Source: Siphonodentalium dalli
Lineage: Eukaryota > Mollusca > Scaphopoda > Gadilida > Siphonodentaliidae
NCBI GenBank assembly: GCA_032622095.1
Contig: CP136061.1
Coordinates: forward strand, 5,590,734 to 5,654,733
DNA length: 64,000 bases
Direction of reading: 5' to 3'
Part shown: one piece after another, positions 10,716 to 25,926 of the stretch
How the letters are laid out: each line of letters starts with the position of its first letter
How positions within the stretch are numbered: the first letter of the stretch is position 1
Position numbers and translations under genes: made by a program
Notes under the pieces: model-generated
Told to the model about the DNA's origin: nothing
The model's input: the letters and a program-made list of their open reading frames with translations, nothing else
Databases searched by the model: none

Positions 10716-12098
10716 TATACTTCCATATTTTAATATGGAAGTATATTGTTATTCAATTTATTATTTTTCTCCTCTATTATTATTATTCTAAGCAATTTTT
10801 CAACTCTTATATCTCCGGAAGTACAAGAGATAGGGAGCTGAAATTTCGTATGCATATAGACCTATACTATTTCTAACTAATAAGAGTATATAGGATGTTG
10901 TCCACGTTTGGTTTACAGAGTTATCTCCCTTTTTGTGAAAAAATGGGGTTGCTGTATCTCGAAAAGTATGAGCAGCAGAGACTCAAAATGTGGACCATAT
11001 GTAGAACTCAGGATTCCCTATTGAATCCATACATTATAATTTATGTCCGCGCTTTTTCTACAGAGTTGTCGCCCATGATTCGCAAAATTCGATTTATTTC
11101 ATATCATGTAACCGCCTATAACATGCACGGTATCCATATTTGAGAGATTTTATGTAGTTACCCGTTATCAACTTGCTACGAAAACAAGTTTTGAACAGGG
11201 ACGGACTTATATTTTTGGGTTTTGGGTGGGGGCAAAATTTTCGCAATTTTTTTTTTCGATGATTTCAACTATTTTTACTGTCGTGTATCTATAGGGTGTA
11301 CTAATGATCCTCCTGAAAGAATTTTGTAAATCGGTTGAGAAATGTCCAACTTACAGACCATCGAAAATTGTATTCATACATCGATTGAGGAGAAAGTGCT
11401 TGTGGACAAAACTCCTCCTAGACGACGCACGCGAACTGGATTTGGTTTATGTGAGCGTGTTACCCATAGAAAGAAGACGAAATGGTGCAATTTTGACGAA
11501 GATCCAAAAACATTGGTCTATATTAGGGAGGGGGCAAAAATTGTCATATTTTTTTGGTCTCCGATTTGAACCAAAATTGTTGTGAAGTATCTATAAGATG
11601 TACCGAGTGACATTATGAGTGAATTTTGTGAATCGGTTGAAAAATGTAGAAACTGTGGCCCCTTCATTTTTTTCAAGTTTACAGAAGATGCACTATGAAT
11701 TCAAATTCCTTCAACCAATCGTCAATTGTTTAGTGTCATTCGGTGGGGAATTTATAATACTTTTAAACGATTACCGACTTGCCTTATTATGTCGATGGAA
11801 GCCAGATATAATCGAAATGTATGTACTGAACAGCATTAATATAGGTCTATATAGTAGAATATCGCCACAATATCTTACTAGAACCCTACTAAATATTAAA
11901 GGGGCATCAAATGCGAACACAATGACGCAAAAATTAGCTCGATATCTCGAAGATTGGCCGAGATATGGCGACTTTTCTACACGCATCACCTAATTCCGAG
12001 GCAAGGGTGGGGGTCACACCATAACGTTCCAACTGAACACAGAAATGTCAATAAACCATACTATCGACATACCAATCAATTCCGTGCGAATCCCTTAT
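10716..12098. repeat. A8 unit with one substitution
   Basis: Private C to T at 11519 (GGTCTATATT where others read GGTCCATATT). The change creates a stop in the reverse-strand 100-codon open frame seen in other units, with no sign that this matters. Confidence 0.92.
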
Positions 12099-13481
12099 TA
12101 TACTTCCATATTTTAATATGGAAGTATATTGTTATTCAATTTATTATTTTTCTCCTCTATTATTATTATTCTAAGCAATTTTTCAACTCTTATATCTCCG
12201 GAAGTACAAGAGATAGGGAGCTGAAATTTCGTATGCATATAGACCTATACTATTTCTAACTAATAAGAGTATATAGGATGTTGTCCACGTTTGGTTTACA
12301 GAGTTATCTCCCTTTTTGTGAAAAAATGGGGTTGCTGTATCTCGAAAAGTATGAGCAGCAGAGACTCAAAATGTGGACCATATGTAGAACTCAGGATTCC
12401 CTATTGAATCCATACATTATAATTTATGTCCGCGCTTTTTCTACAGAGTTGTCGCCCATGATTCGCAAAATTCGATTTATTTCATATCATGTAACCGCCT
12501 ATAACATGCACGGTATCCATATTTGAGAGATTTTATGTAGTTACCCGTTATCAACTTGCTACGAAAACAAGTTTTGAACAGGGACGAACTTATATTTTTG
12601 GGTTTTGGGTGGGGGCAAAATTTTCGCAATTTTTTTTTTCGATGATTTCAACTATTTTTACTGTCGTGTATCTATAGGGTGTACTAATGATCCTCCTGAA
12701 AGAATTTTGTAAATCGGTTGAGAAATGTCCAACTTACAGACCATCGAAAATTGTATTCATACATCGATTGAGGAGAAAGTGCTTGTGGACAAAACTCCTC
12801 CTAGACGACGCACGCGAACTGGATTTGGTTTATGTGAGCGTGTTACCCATAGAAAGAAGACGAAATGGTGCAATTTTGACGAAGATCCAAAAACATTGGT
12901 CCATATTAGGGAGGGGGCAAAAATTGTCATATTTTTTTGGTCTCCGATTTGAACCAAAATTGTTGTGAAGTATCTATAAGATGTACCGAGTGACATTATG
13001 AGTGAATTTTGTGAATCGGTTGAAAAATGTAGAAACTGTGGCCCCTTCATTTTTTTCAAGTTTACAGAAGATGCACTATGAATTCAAATTCCTTCAACCA
13101 ATCGTCAATTGTTTAGTGTCATTCGGTGGGGAATTTATAATACTTTTAAACGATTACCGACTTGCCTTATTATGTCGATGGAAGCCAGATATAATCGAAA
13201 TGTATGTACTGAACAGCATTAATATAGGTCTATATAGTAGAATATCGCCACAATATCTTACTAGAACCCTACTAAATATTAAAGGGGCATCAAATGCGAA
13301 CACAATGGCGCAAAAATTAGCTCGATATCTCGAAGATTGGCCGAGATATGGCGACTTTTCTACACGCATCACCTAATTCCGAGGCAAGGGTGGGGGTCAC
13401 ACCATAACGTTCCAACTGAACACAGAAATGTCAATAAACCATACTATCGACATACCAATCAATTCCGTGCGAATCCCTTAT
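12099..13481. repeat. A9 unit with two substitutions
   Basis: Private G to A at 12587 and A to G at 13308; otherwise consensus. Confidence 0.92.
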
Positions 13482-16400
13482 TATACTTCCATATTTTAAT
13501 ATGGAAGTATATTGTTATTCAATTTATTATTTTTCTCCTCTATTATTATTATTCTAAGCAATTTTTCAACTCTTATATCTCCGGAAGTACAAGAGATAGG
13601 GAGCTGAAATTTCGTATGCATATAGACCTATACTATTTCTAACTAATAAGAGTATATAGGATGTTGTCCACGTTTGGTTTACAGAGTTATCTCCCTTTTT
13701 GTGAAAAAATGGGGTTGCTGTATCTCGAAAAGTATGAGCAGCAGAGACTCAAAATGTGGACCATATGTAGAACTCAGGATTCCCTATTGAATCCATACAT
13801 TATAATTTATGTCCGCGCTTTTTCTACAGAGTTGTCGCCCATGATTCGCAAAATTCGATTTATTTCATATCATGTAACCGCCTATAACATGCACGGTATC
13901 CATATTTGAGAGATTTTATGTAGTTACCCGTTATCAACTTGCTACGAAAACAAGTTTTGAACAGGGACGGACTTATATTTTTGGGTTTTGGGTGGGGGCA
14001 AAATTTTCGCAATTTTTTTTTTCGATGATTTCAACTATTTTTACTGTCGTGTATCTATAGGGTGTACTAATGATCCTCCTGAAAGAATTTTGTAAATCGG
14101 TTGAGAAATGTCCAACTTACAGACCATCGAAAATTGTATTCATACATCGATTGAGGAGAAAGTGCTTGTGGACAAAACTCCTCCTAGACGACGCACGCGA
14201 ACTGGATTTGGTTTATGTGAGCGTGTTACCCATAGAAAGAAGACGAAATGGTGCAATTTTGACGAAGATCCAAAAACATTGGTCCATATTAGGGAGGGGG
14301 CAAAAATTGTCATATTTTTTTGGTCTCCGATTTGAACCAAAATTGTTGTGAAGTATCTATAAGATGTACCGAGTGACATTATGAGTGAATTTTGTGAATC
14401 GGTTGAAAAATGTAGAAACTGTGGCCCCTTCATTTTTTTCAAGTTTACAGAAGATGCACTATGAATTCAAATTCCTTCAACCAATCGTCAATTGTTTAGT
14501 GTCATTCGGTGGGGAATTTATAATACTTTTAAACGATTACCGACTTGCCTTATTATGTCGATGGAAGCCAGATATAATCGAAATGTATGTACTGAACAGC
14601 ATTAATATAGGTCTATATAGTAGAATATCGCCACAATATCTTACTAGAACCCTACTAAATATTAAAGGGGCATCAAATGCGAACACAATGACGCAAAAAT
14701 TAGCTCGATATCTCGAAGATTGGCCGAGATATGGCGACTTTTCTACACGCATCACCTAATTCCGAGGCAAGGGTGGGGGTCACACCATAACGTTCCAACT
14801 GAACACAGAAATGTCAATAAACCATACTATCGACATACCAATCAATTCCGTGCGAATCCCTTATTATACTTCCATATTTTAATATGGAAGTATATTGTTA
14901 TTCAATTTATTATTTTTCTCCTCTATTATTATTATTCTAAGCAATTTTTCAACTCTTATATCTCCGGAAGTACAAGAGATAGGGAGCTGAAATTTCGTAT
15001 GCATATAGACCTATACTATTTCTAACTAATAAGAGTATATAGGATGTTGTCCACGTTTGGTTTACAGAGTTATCTCCCTTTTTGTGAAAAAATGGGGTTG
15101 CTGTATCTCGAAAAGTATGAGCAGCAGAGACTCAAAATGTGGACCATATGTAGAACTCAGGATTCCCTATTGAATCCATACATTATAATTTATGTCCGCG
15201 CTTTTTCTACAGAGTTGTCGCCCATGATTCGCAAAATTCGATTTATTTCATATCATGTAACCGCCTATAACATGCACGGTATCCATATTTGAGAGATTTT
15301 ATGTAGTTACCCGTTATCAACTTGCTACGAAAACAAGTTTTGAACAGGGACGGACTTATATTTTTGGGTTTTGGGTGGGGGCAAAATTTTCGCAATTTTT
15401 TTTTTCGATGATTTCAACTATTTTTACTGTCGTGTATCTATAGGGTGTACTAATGATCCTCCTGAAAGAATTTTGTAAATCGGTTGAGAAATGTCCAACT
15501 TACAGACCATCGAAAATTGTATTCATACATCGATTGAGGAGAAAGTGCTTGTGGACAAAACTCCTCCTAGACGACGCACGCGAACTGGATTTGGTTTATG
15601 TGAGCGTGTTACCCATAGAAAGAAGACGAAATGGTGCAATTTTGACGAAGATCCAAAAACATTGGTCCATATTAGGGAGGGGGCAAAAATTGTCATATTT
15701 TTTTGGTCTCCGATTTGAACCAAAATTGTTGTGAAGTATCTATAAGATGTACCGAGTGACATTATGAGTGAATTTTGTGAATCGGTTGAAAAATGTAGAA
15801 ACTGTGGCCCCTTCATTTTTTTCAAGTTTACAGAAGATGCACTATGAATTCAAATTCCTTCAACCAATCGTCAATTGTTTAGTGTCATTCGGTGGGGAAT
15901 TTATAATACTTTTAAACGATTACCGACTTGCCTTATTATGTCGATGGAAGCCAGATATAATCGAAATGTATGTACTGAACAGCATTAATATAGGTCTATA
16001 TAGTAGAATATCGCCACAATATCTTACTAGAACCCTACTAAATATTAAAGGGGCATCAAATGCGAACACAATGACGCAAAAATTAGCTCGATATCTCGAA
16101 GATTGGCCGAGATATGGCGACTTTTCTACACGCATCACCTAATTCCGAGGCAAGGGTGGGGGTCACACCATAACGTTCCAACTGAACACAGAAATGTCAA
16201 TAAACCATACTATCGACATACCAATCAATTCCGTGCGAATCCCTTATTATACTTCCATATTTTAATATGGAAGTATATTGTTATTCAATTTATTATTTTT
16301 CTCCTCTATTATTATTATTCTAAGCAATTTTTCAACTCTTATATCTCCGGAAGTACAAGAGATAGGGAGCTGAAATTTCGTATGCATATAGACCTATACT

Positions 16401-19013
16401 ATTTCTAACTAATAAGAGTATATAGGATGTTGTCCACGTTTGGTTTACAGAGTTATCTCCCTTTTTGTGAAAAAATGGGGTTGCTGTATCTCGAAAAGTA
16501 TGAGCAGCAGAGACTCAAAATGTGGACCATATGTAGAACTCAGGATTCCCTATTGAATCCATACATTATAATTTATGTCCGCGCTTTTTCTACAGAGTTG
16601 TCGCCCATGATTCGCAAAATTCGATTTATTTCATATCATGTAACCGCCTATAACATGCACGGTATCCATATTTGAGAGATTTTATGTAGTTACCCGTTAT
16701 CAACTTGCTACGAAAACAAGTTTTGAACAGGGACGGACTTATATTTTTGGGTTTTGGGTGGGGGCAAAATTTTCGCAATTTTTTTTTTCGATGATTTCAA
16801 CTATTTTTACTGTCGTGTATCTATAGGGTGTACTAATGATCCTCCTGAAAGAATTTTGTAAATCGGTTGAGAAATGTCCAACTTACAGACCATCGAAAAT
16901 TGTATTCATACATCGATTGAGGAGAAAGTGCTTGTGGACAAAACTCCTCCTAGACGACGCACGCGAACTGGATTTGGTTTATGTGAGCGTGTTACCCATA
17001 GAAAGAAGACGAAATGGTGCAATTTTGACGAAGATCCAAAAACATTGGTCCATATTAGGGAGGGGGCAAAAATTGTCATATTTTTTTGGTCTCCGATTTG
17101 AACCAAAATTGTTGTGAAGTATCTATAAGATGTACCGAGTGACATTATGAGTGAATTTTGTGAATCGGTTGAAAAATGTAGAAACTGTGGCCCCTTCATT
17201 TTTTTCAAGTTTACAGAAGATGCACTATGAATTCAAATTCCTTCAACCAATCGTCAATTGTTTAGTGTCATTCGGTGGGGAATTTATAATACTTTTAAAC
17301 GATTACCGACTTGCCTTATTATGTCGATGGAAGCCAGATATAATCGAAATGTATGTACTGAACAGCATTAATATAGGTCTATATAGTAGAATATCGCCAC
17401 AATATCTTACTAGAACCCTACTAAATATTAAAGGGGCATCAAATGCGAACACAATGACGCAAAAATTAGCTCGATATCTCGAAGATTGGCCGAGATATGG
17501 CGACTTTTCTACACGCATCACCTAATTCCGAGGCAAGGGTGGGGGTCACACCATAACGTTCCAACTGAACACAGAAATGTCAATAAACCATACTATCGAC
17601 ATACCAATCAATTCCGTGCGAATCCCTTATTATACTTCCATATTTTAATATGGAAGTATATTGTTATTCAATTTATTATTTTTCTCCTCTATTATTATTA
17701 TTCTAAGCAATTTTTCAACTCTTATATCTCCGGAAGTACAAGAGATAGGGAGCTGAAATTTCGTATGCATATAGACCTATACTATTTCTAACTAATAAGA
17801 GTATATAGGATGTTGTCCACGTTTGGTTTACAGAGTTATCTCCCTTTTTGTGAAAAAATGGGGTTGCTGTATCTCGAAAAGTATGAGCAGCAGAGACTCA
17901 AAATGTGGACCATATGTAGAACTCAGGATTCCCTATTGAATCCATACATTATAATTTATGTCCGCGCTTTTTCTACAGAGTTGTCGCCCATGATTCGCAA
18001 AATTCGATTTATTTCATATCATGTAACCGCCTATAACATGCACGGTATCCATATTTGAGAGATTTTATGTAGTTACCCGTTATCAACTTGCTACGAAAAC
18101 AAGTTTTGAACAGGGACGGACTTATATTTTTGGGTTTTGGGTGGGGGCAAAATTTTCGCAATTTTTTTTTTCGATGATTTCAACTATTTTTACTGTCGTG
18201 TATCTATAGGGTGTACTAATGATCCTCCTGAAAGAATTTTGTAAATCGGTTGAGAAATGTCCAACTTACAGACCATCGAAAATTGTATTCATACATCGAT
18301 TGAGGAGAAAGTGCTTGTGGACAAAACTCCTCCTAGACGACGCACGCGAACTGGATTTGGTTTATGTGAGCGTGTTACCCATAGAAAGAAGACGAAATGG
18401 TGCAATTTTGACGAAGATCCAAAAACATTGGTCCATATTAGGGAGGGGGCAAAAATTGTCATATTTTTTTGGTCTCCGATTTGAACCAAAATTGTTGTGA
18501 AGTATCTATAAGATGTACCGAGTGACATTATGAGTGAATTTTGTGAATCGGTTGAAAAATGTAGAAACTGTGGCCCCTTCATTTTTTTCAAGTTTACAGA
18601 AGATGCACTATGAATTCAAATTCCTTCAACCAATCGTCAATTGTTTAGTGTCATTCGGTGGGGAATTTATAATACTTTTAAACGATTACCGACTTGCCTT
18701 ATTATGTCGATGGAAGCCAGATATAATCGAAATGTATGTACTGAACAGCATTAATATAGGTCTATATAGTAGAATATCGCCACAATATCTTACTAGAACC
18801 CTACTAAATATTAAAGGGGCATCAAATGCGAACACAATGACGCAAAAATTAGCTCGATATCTCGAAGATTGGCCGAGATATGGCGACTTTTCTACACGCA
18901 TCACCTAATTCCGAGGCAAGGGTGGGGGTCACACCATAACGTTCCAACTGAACACAGAAATGTCAATAAACCATACTATCGACATACCAATCAATTCCGT
19001 GCGAATCCCTTAT
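13482..19013. repeat. A10-A13, four units matching the consensus
   Basis: Four consecutive 1383-bp units (starts 13482, 14865, 16248, 17631) with no private difference noticed. Confidence 0.9.
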
Positions 19014-20396
19014 TATACTTCCATATTTTAATATGGAAGTATATTGTTATTCAATTTATTATTTTTCTCCTCTATTATTATTATTCTAAGCAATTTTTCA
19101 ACTCTTATATCTCCGGAAGTACAAGAGATAGGGAGCTGAAATTTCGTATGCATATAGACCTATACTATTTCTAACTAATAAGAGTATATAGGATGTTGTC
19201 CACGTTTGGTTTACAGAGTTATCTCCCTTTTTGTGAAAAAATGGGGTTGCTGTATCTCGAAAAGTATGAGCAGCAGAGACTCAAAATGTGGACCATATGT
19301 AGAACTCAGGATTCCCTATTGAATCCATACATTATAATTTATGTCCGCACTTTTTCTACAGAGTTGTCGCCCATGATTCGCAAAATTCGATTTATTTCAT
19401 ATCATGTAACCGCCTATAACATGCACGGTATCCATATTTGAGAGATTTTATGTAGTTACCCGTTATCAACTTGCTACGAAAACAAGTTTTGAACAGGGAC
19501 GGACTTATATTTTTGGGTTTTGGGTGGGGGCAAAATTTTCGCAATTTTTTTTTTCGATGATTTCAACTATTTTTACTGTCGTGTATCTATAGGGTGTACT
19601 AATGATCCTCCTGAAAGAATTTTGTAAATCGGTTGAGAAATGTCCAACTTACAGACCATCGAAAATTGTATTCATACATCGATTGAGGAGAAAGTGCTTG
19701 TGGACAAAACTCCTCCTAGACGACGCACGCGAACTGGATTTGGTTTATGTGAGCGTGTTACCCATAGAAAGAAGACGAAATGGTGCAATTTTGACGAAGA
19801 TCCAAAAACATTGGTCCATATTAGGGAGGGGGCAAAAATTGTCATATTTTTTTGGTCTCCGATTTGAACCAAAATTGTTGTGAAGTATCTATAAGATGTA
19901 CCGAGTGACATTATGAGTGAATTTTGTGAATCGGTTGAAAAATGTAGAAACTGTGGCCCCTTCATTTTTTTCAAGTTTACAGAAGATGCACTATGAATTC
20001 AAATTCCTTCAACCAATCGTCAATTGTTTAGTGTCATTCGGTGGGGAATTTATAATACTTTTAAACGATTACCGACTTGCCTTATTATGTCGATGGAAGC
20101 CAGATATAATCGAAATGTATGTACTGAACAGCATTAATATAGGTCTATATAGTAGAATATCGCCACAATATCTTACTAGAACCCTACTAAATATTAAAGG
20201 GGCATCAAATGCGAACACAATGACGCAAAAATTAGCTCGATATCTCGAAGATTGGCCGAGATATGGCGACTTTTCTACACGCATCACCTAATTCCGAGGC
20301 AAGGGTGGGGGTCACACCATAACGTTCCAACTGAACACAGAAATGTCAATAAACCATACTATCGACATACCAATCAATTCCGTGCGAATCCCTTAT
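19014..20396. repeat. A14 unit, carries the shared 19349 variant
   Basis: G to A at 19349 (CCGCACTTTT where others read CCGCGCTTTT). The same change recurs exactly two units later at 22115 but not in the unit between. Confidence 0.92.
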
Positions 20397-21779
20397 TATA
20401 CTTCCATATTTTAATATGGAAGTATATTGTTATTCAATTTATTATTTTTCTCCTCTATTATTATTATTCTAAGCAATTTTTCAACTCTTATATCTCCGGA
20501 AGTACAAGAGATAGGGAGCTGAAATTTCGTATGCATATAGACCTATACTATTTCTAACTAATAAGAGTATATAGGATGTTGTCCACGTTTGGTTTACAGA
20601 GTTATCTCCCTTTTTGTGAAAAAATGGGGTTGCTGTATCTCGAAAAGTATGAGCAGCAGAGACTCAAAATGTGGACCATATGTAGAACTCAGGATTCCCT
20701 ATTGAATCCATACATTATAATTTATGTCCGCGCTTTTTCTACAGAGTTGTCGCCCATGATTCGCAAAATTCGATTTATTTCATATCATGTAACCGCCTAT
20801 AACATGCACGGTATCCATATTTGAGAGATTTTATGTAGTTACCCGTTATCAACTTGCTACGAAAACAAGTTTTGAACAGGGACGGACTTATATTTTTGGG
20901 TTTTGGGTGGGGGCAAAATTTTCGCAATTTTTTTTTTCGATGATTTCAACTATTTTTACTGTCGTGTATCTATAGGGTGTACTAATGATCCTCCTGAAAG
21001 AATTTTGTAAATCGGTTGAGAAATGTCCAACTTACAGACCATCGAAAATTGTATTCATACATCGATTGAGGAGAAAGTGCTTGTGGACAAAACTCCTCCT
21101 AGACGACGCACGCGAACTGGATTTGGTTTATGTGAGCGTGTTACCCATAGAAAGAAGACGAAATGGTGCAATTTTGACGAAGATCCAAAAACATTGGTCC
21201 ATATTAGGGAGGGGGCAAAAATTGTCATATTTTTTTGGTCTCCGATTTGAACCAAAATTGTTGTGAAGTATCTATAAGATGTACCGAGTGACATTATGAG
21301 TGAATTTTGTGAATCGGTTGAAAAATGTAGAAACTGTGGCCCCTTCATTTTTTTCAAGTTTACAGAAGATGCACTATGAATTCAAATTCCTTCAACCAAT
21401 CGTCAATTGTTTAGTGTCATTCGGTGGGGAATTTATAATACTTTTAAACGATTACCGACTTGCCTTATTATGTCGATGGAAGCCAGATATAATCGAAATG
21501 TATGTACTGAACAGCATTAATATAGGTCTATATAGTAGAATATCGCCACAATATCTTACTAGAACCCTACTAAATATTAAAGGGGCATCAAATGCGAACA
21601 CAATGACGCAAAAATTAGCTCGATATCTCGAAGATTGGCCGAGATATGGCGACTTTTCTACACGCATCACCTAATTCCGAGGCAAGGGTGGGGGTCACAC
21701 CATAACGTTCCAACTGAACACAGAAATGTCAATAAACCATACTATCGACATACCAATCAATTCCGTGCGAATCCCTTAT
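20397..21779. repeat. A15 unit matching the consensus
   Basis: This unit lies between the two that share the G to A variant and keeps the consensus G. Confidence 0.9.
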
Positions 21780-23162
21780 TATACTTCCATATTTTAATAT
21801 GGAAGTATATTGTTATTCAATTTATTATTTTTCTCCTCTATTATTATTATTCTAAGCAATTTTTCAACTCTTATATCTCCGGAAGTACAAGAGATAGGGA
21901 GCTGAAATTTCGTATGCATATAGACCTATACTATTTCTAACTAATAAGAGTATATAGGATGTTGTCCACGTTTGGTTTACAGAGTTATCTCCCTTTTTGT
22001 GAAAAAATGGGGTTGCTGTATCTCGAAAAGTATGAGCAGCAGAGACTCAAAATGTGGACCATATGTAGAACTCAGGATTCCCTATTGAATCCATACATTA
22101 TAATTTATGTCCGCACTTTTTCTACAGAGTTGTCGCCCATGATTCGCAAAATTCGATTTATTTCATATCATGTAACCGCCTATAACATGCACGGTATCCA
22201 TATTTGAGAGATTTTATGTAGTTACCCGTTATCAACTTGCTACGAAAACAAGTTTTGAACAGGGACGGACTTATATTTTTGGGTTTTGGGTGGGGGCAAA
22301 ATTTTCGCAATTTTTTTTTTCGATGATTTCAACTATTTTTACTGTCGTGTATCTATAGGGTGTACTAATGATCCTCCTGAAAGAATTTTGTAAATCGGTT
22401 GAGAAATGTCCAACTTACAGACCATCGAAAATTGTATTCATACATCGATTGAGGAGAAAGTGCTTGTGGACAAAACTCCTCCTAGACGACGCACGCGAAC
22501 TGGATTTGGTTTATGTGAGCGTGTTACCCATAGAAAGAAGACGAAATGGTGCAATTTTGACGAAGATCCAAAAACATTGGTCCATATTAGGGAGGGGGCA
22601 AAAATTGTCATATTTTTTTGGTCTCCGATTTGAACCAAAATTGTTGTGAAGTATCTATAAGATGTACCGAGTGACATTATGAGTGAATTTTGTGAATCGG
22701 TTGAAAAATGTAGAAACTGTGGCCCCTTCATTTTTTTCAAGTTTACAGAAGATGCACTATGAATTCAAATTCCTTCAACCAATCGTCAATTGTTTAGTGT
22801 CATTCGGTGGGGAATTTATAATACTTTTAAACGATTACCGACTTGCCTTATTATGTCGATGGAAGCCAGATATAATCGAAATGTATGTACTGAACAGCAT
22901 TAATATAGGTCTATATAGTAGAATATCGCCACAATATCTTACTAGAACCCTACTAAATATTAAAGGGGCATCAAATGCGAACACAATGACGCAAAAATTA
23001 GCTCGATATCTCGAAGATTGGCCGAGATATGGCGACTTTTCTACACGCATCACCTAATTCCGAGGCAAGGGTGGGGGTCACACCATAACGTTCCAACTGA
23101 ACACAGAAATGTCAATAAACCATACTATCGACATACCAATCAATTCCGTGCGAATCCCTTAT
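21780..23162. repeat. A16 unit, carries the shared variant at 22115
   Basis: It has the same G to A as A14, 2766 bp (two units) away. No other change was noticed. Confidence 0.92.
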
Positions 23163-24544
23163 TATACTTCCATATTTTAATATGGAAGTATATTGTTATT
23201 CAATTTATTATTTTTCTCCTCTATTATTATTATTCTAAGCAATTTTTCAACTCTTATATCTCCGGAAGTACAAGAGATAGGGAGCTGAAATTTCGTATGC
23301 ATATAGACCTATACTATTTCTAACTAATAAGAGTATATAGGATGTTGTCCACGTTTGGTTTACAGAGTTATCTCCCTTTTTGTGAAAAAATGGGGTTGCT
23401 GTATCTCGAAAAGTATGAGCAGCAGAGACTCAAAATGTGGACCATATGTAGAACTCAGGATTCCCTATTGAATCCATACATTATAATTTATGTCCGCGCT
23501 TTTTCTACAGAGTTGTCGCCCATGATTCGCAAAATTCGATTTATTTCATATCATGTAACCGCCTATAACATGCACGGTATCCATATTTGAGAGATTTTAT
23601 GTAGTTACCCGTTATCAACTTGCTAAAACAAGTTTTGAACAGGGACGGACTTATATTTTTGGGTTTTGGGTGGGGGCAAAATTTTCGCAATTTTTTTTTT
23701 TCGATGATTTCAACTATTTTTACTGTCGTGTATCTATAGGGTGTACTAATGATCCTCCTGAAAGAATTTTGTAAATCGGTTGAGAAATGTCCAACTTACA
23801 GACCATCGAAAATTGTATTCATACATCGATTGAGGAGAAAGTGCTTGTGGACAAAACTCCTCCTAGACGACGCACGCGAACTGGATTTGGTTTATGTGAG
23901 CGTGTTACCCATAGAAAGAAGACGAAATGGTGCAATTTTGACGAAGATCCAAAAACATTGGTCCATATTAGGGAGGGGGCAAAAATTGTCATATTTTTTT
24001 GGTCTCCGATTTGAACCAAAATTGTTGTGAAGTATCTATAAGATGTACCGAGTGACATTATGAGTGAATTTTGTGAATCGGTTGAAAAATGTAGAAACTG
24101 TGGCCCCTTCATTTTTTTCAAGTTTACAGAAGAATGCACTATGAATTCAAATTCCTTCAACCAATCGTCAATTGTTTAGTGTCATTCGGTGGGGAATTTA
24201 TAATACTTTTAAACGATTACCGACTTGCCTTATTATGTCGATGGAAGCCAGATATAATCGAAATGTATGTACTGAACAGCATTAATATAGGTCTATATAG
24301 TAGAATATCGCCACAATATCTTACTAGAACCCTACTAAATATTAAAGGGGCATCAAATGCGAACACAATGACGCAAAAATTAGCTCGATATCTCGAAGAT
24401 TGGCCGAGATATGGCGACTTTTCTACACGCATCACCTAATTCCGAGGCAAGGGTGGGGGTCACACCATAACGTTCCAACTGAACACAGAAATGTCAATAA
24501 ACCATACTATCGACATACCAATCAATTCCGTGCGAATCCCTTAT
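23163..24544. repeat. A17 unit with three indels (1382 bp)
   Basis: A 3-base loss after 23624 (GCTAAAACAAG for GCTACGAAAACAAG), 11 T instead of 10 at 23691-23701, and an extra A at about 24133 (GAAGAATGC). No substitutions noticed. Confidence 0.92.
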
Positions 24545-25926
24545 TATACTTCCATATTTTAATATGGAAGTATATTGTTATTCAATTTATTATTTTTCTC
24601 CTCTATTATTATTATTCTAAGCAATTTTTCAACTCTTATATCTCCGGAAGTACAAGAGATAGGGAGCTGAAATTTCGTATGCATATAGACCTATACTATT
24701 TCTAACTAATAAGAGTATATAGGATGTTGTCCACGTTTGGTTTACAGAGTTATCTCCCTTTTTGTGAAAAAATGGGGTTGCTGTATCTCGAAAAGTATGA
24801 GCAGCAGAGACTCAAAATGTGGACCATATGTAGAACTCAGGATTCCCTATTGAATCCATACATTATAATTTATGTCCGCGCTTTTTCTACAGAGTTGTCG
24901 CCCATGATTCGCAAAATTCGATTTATTTCATATCATGTAACCGCCTATAACATGCACGGTATCCATATTTGAGAGATTTTATGTAGTTACCCGTTATCAA
25001 CTTGCTACGAAAACAAGTTTTGAACAGGGACGGACTTATATTTTTGGGTTTTGGGTGGGGGCAAAATTTTCGCAATTTTTTTTTTCGATGATTTCAACTA
25101 TTTTACTGTCGTGTATCTATAGGGTGTACTAATGATCCTCCTGAAAGAATTTTGTAAATCGGTTGAGAAATGTCCAACTTACAGACCATCGAAAATTGTA
25201 TTCATACATCGATTGAGGAGAAAGTGCTTGTGGACAAAACTCCTCCTAGACGACGCACGCGAACTGGATTTGGTTTATGTGAGCGTGTTACCCATAGAAA
25301 GAAGACGAAATGGTGCAATTTTGACGAAGATCCAAAAACATTGGTCCATATTAGGGAGGGGGCAAAAATTGTCATATTTTTTTGGTCTCCGATTTGAACC
25401 AAAATTGTTGTGAAGTATCTATAAGATGTACCGAGTGACATTATGAGTGAATTTTGTGAATCGGTTGAAAAATGTAGAAACTGTGGCCCCTTCATTTTTT
25501 TCAAGTTTACAGAAGATGCACTATGAATTCAAATTCCTTCAACCAATCGTCAATTGTTTAGTGTCATTCGGTGGGGAATTTATAATACTTTTAAACGATT
25601 ACCGACTTGCCTTATTATGTCGATGGAAGCCAGATATAATCGAAATGTATGTACTGAACAGCATTAATATAGGTCTATATAGTAGAATATCGCCACAATA
25701 TCTTACTAGAACCCTACTAAATATTAAAGGGGCATCAAATGCGAACACAATGACGCAAAAATTAGCTCGATATCTCGAAGATTGGCCGAGATATGGCGAC
25801 TTTTCTACACGCATCACCTAATTCCGAGGCAAGGGTGGGGGTCACACCATAACGTTCCAACTGAACACAGAAATGTCAATAAACCATACTATCGACATAC
25901 CAATCAATTCCGTGCGAATCCCTTAT
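24545..25926. repeat. A18 unit with one indel (1382 bp)
   Basis: One T is missing from a five-T run near 25101-25104. Otherwise consensus. Confidence 0.92.
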
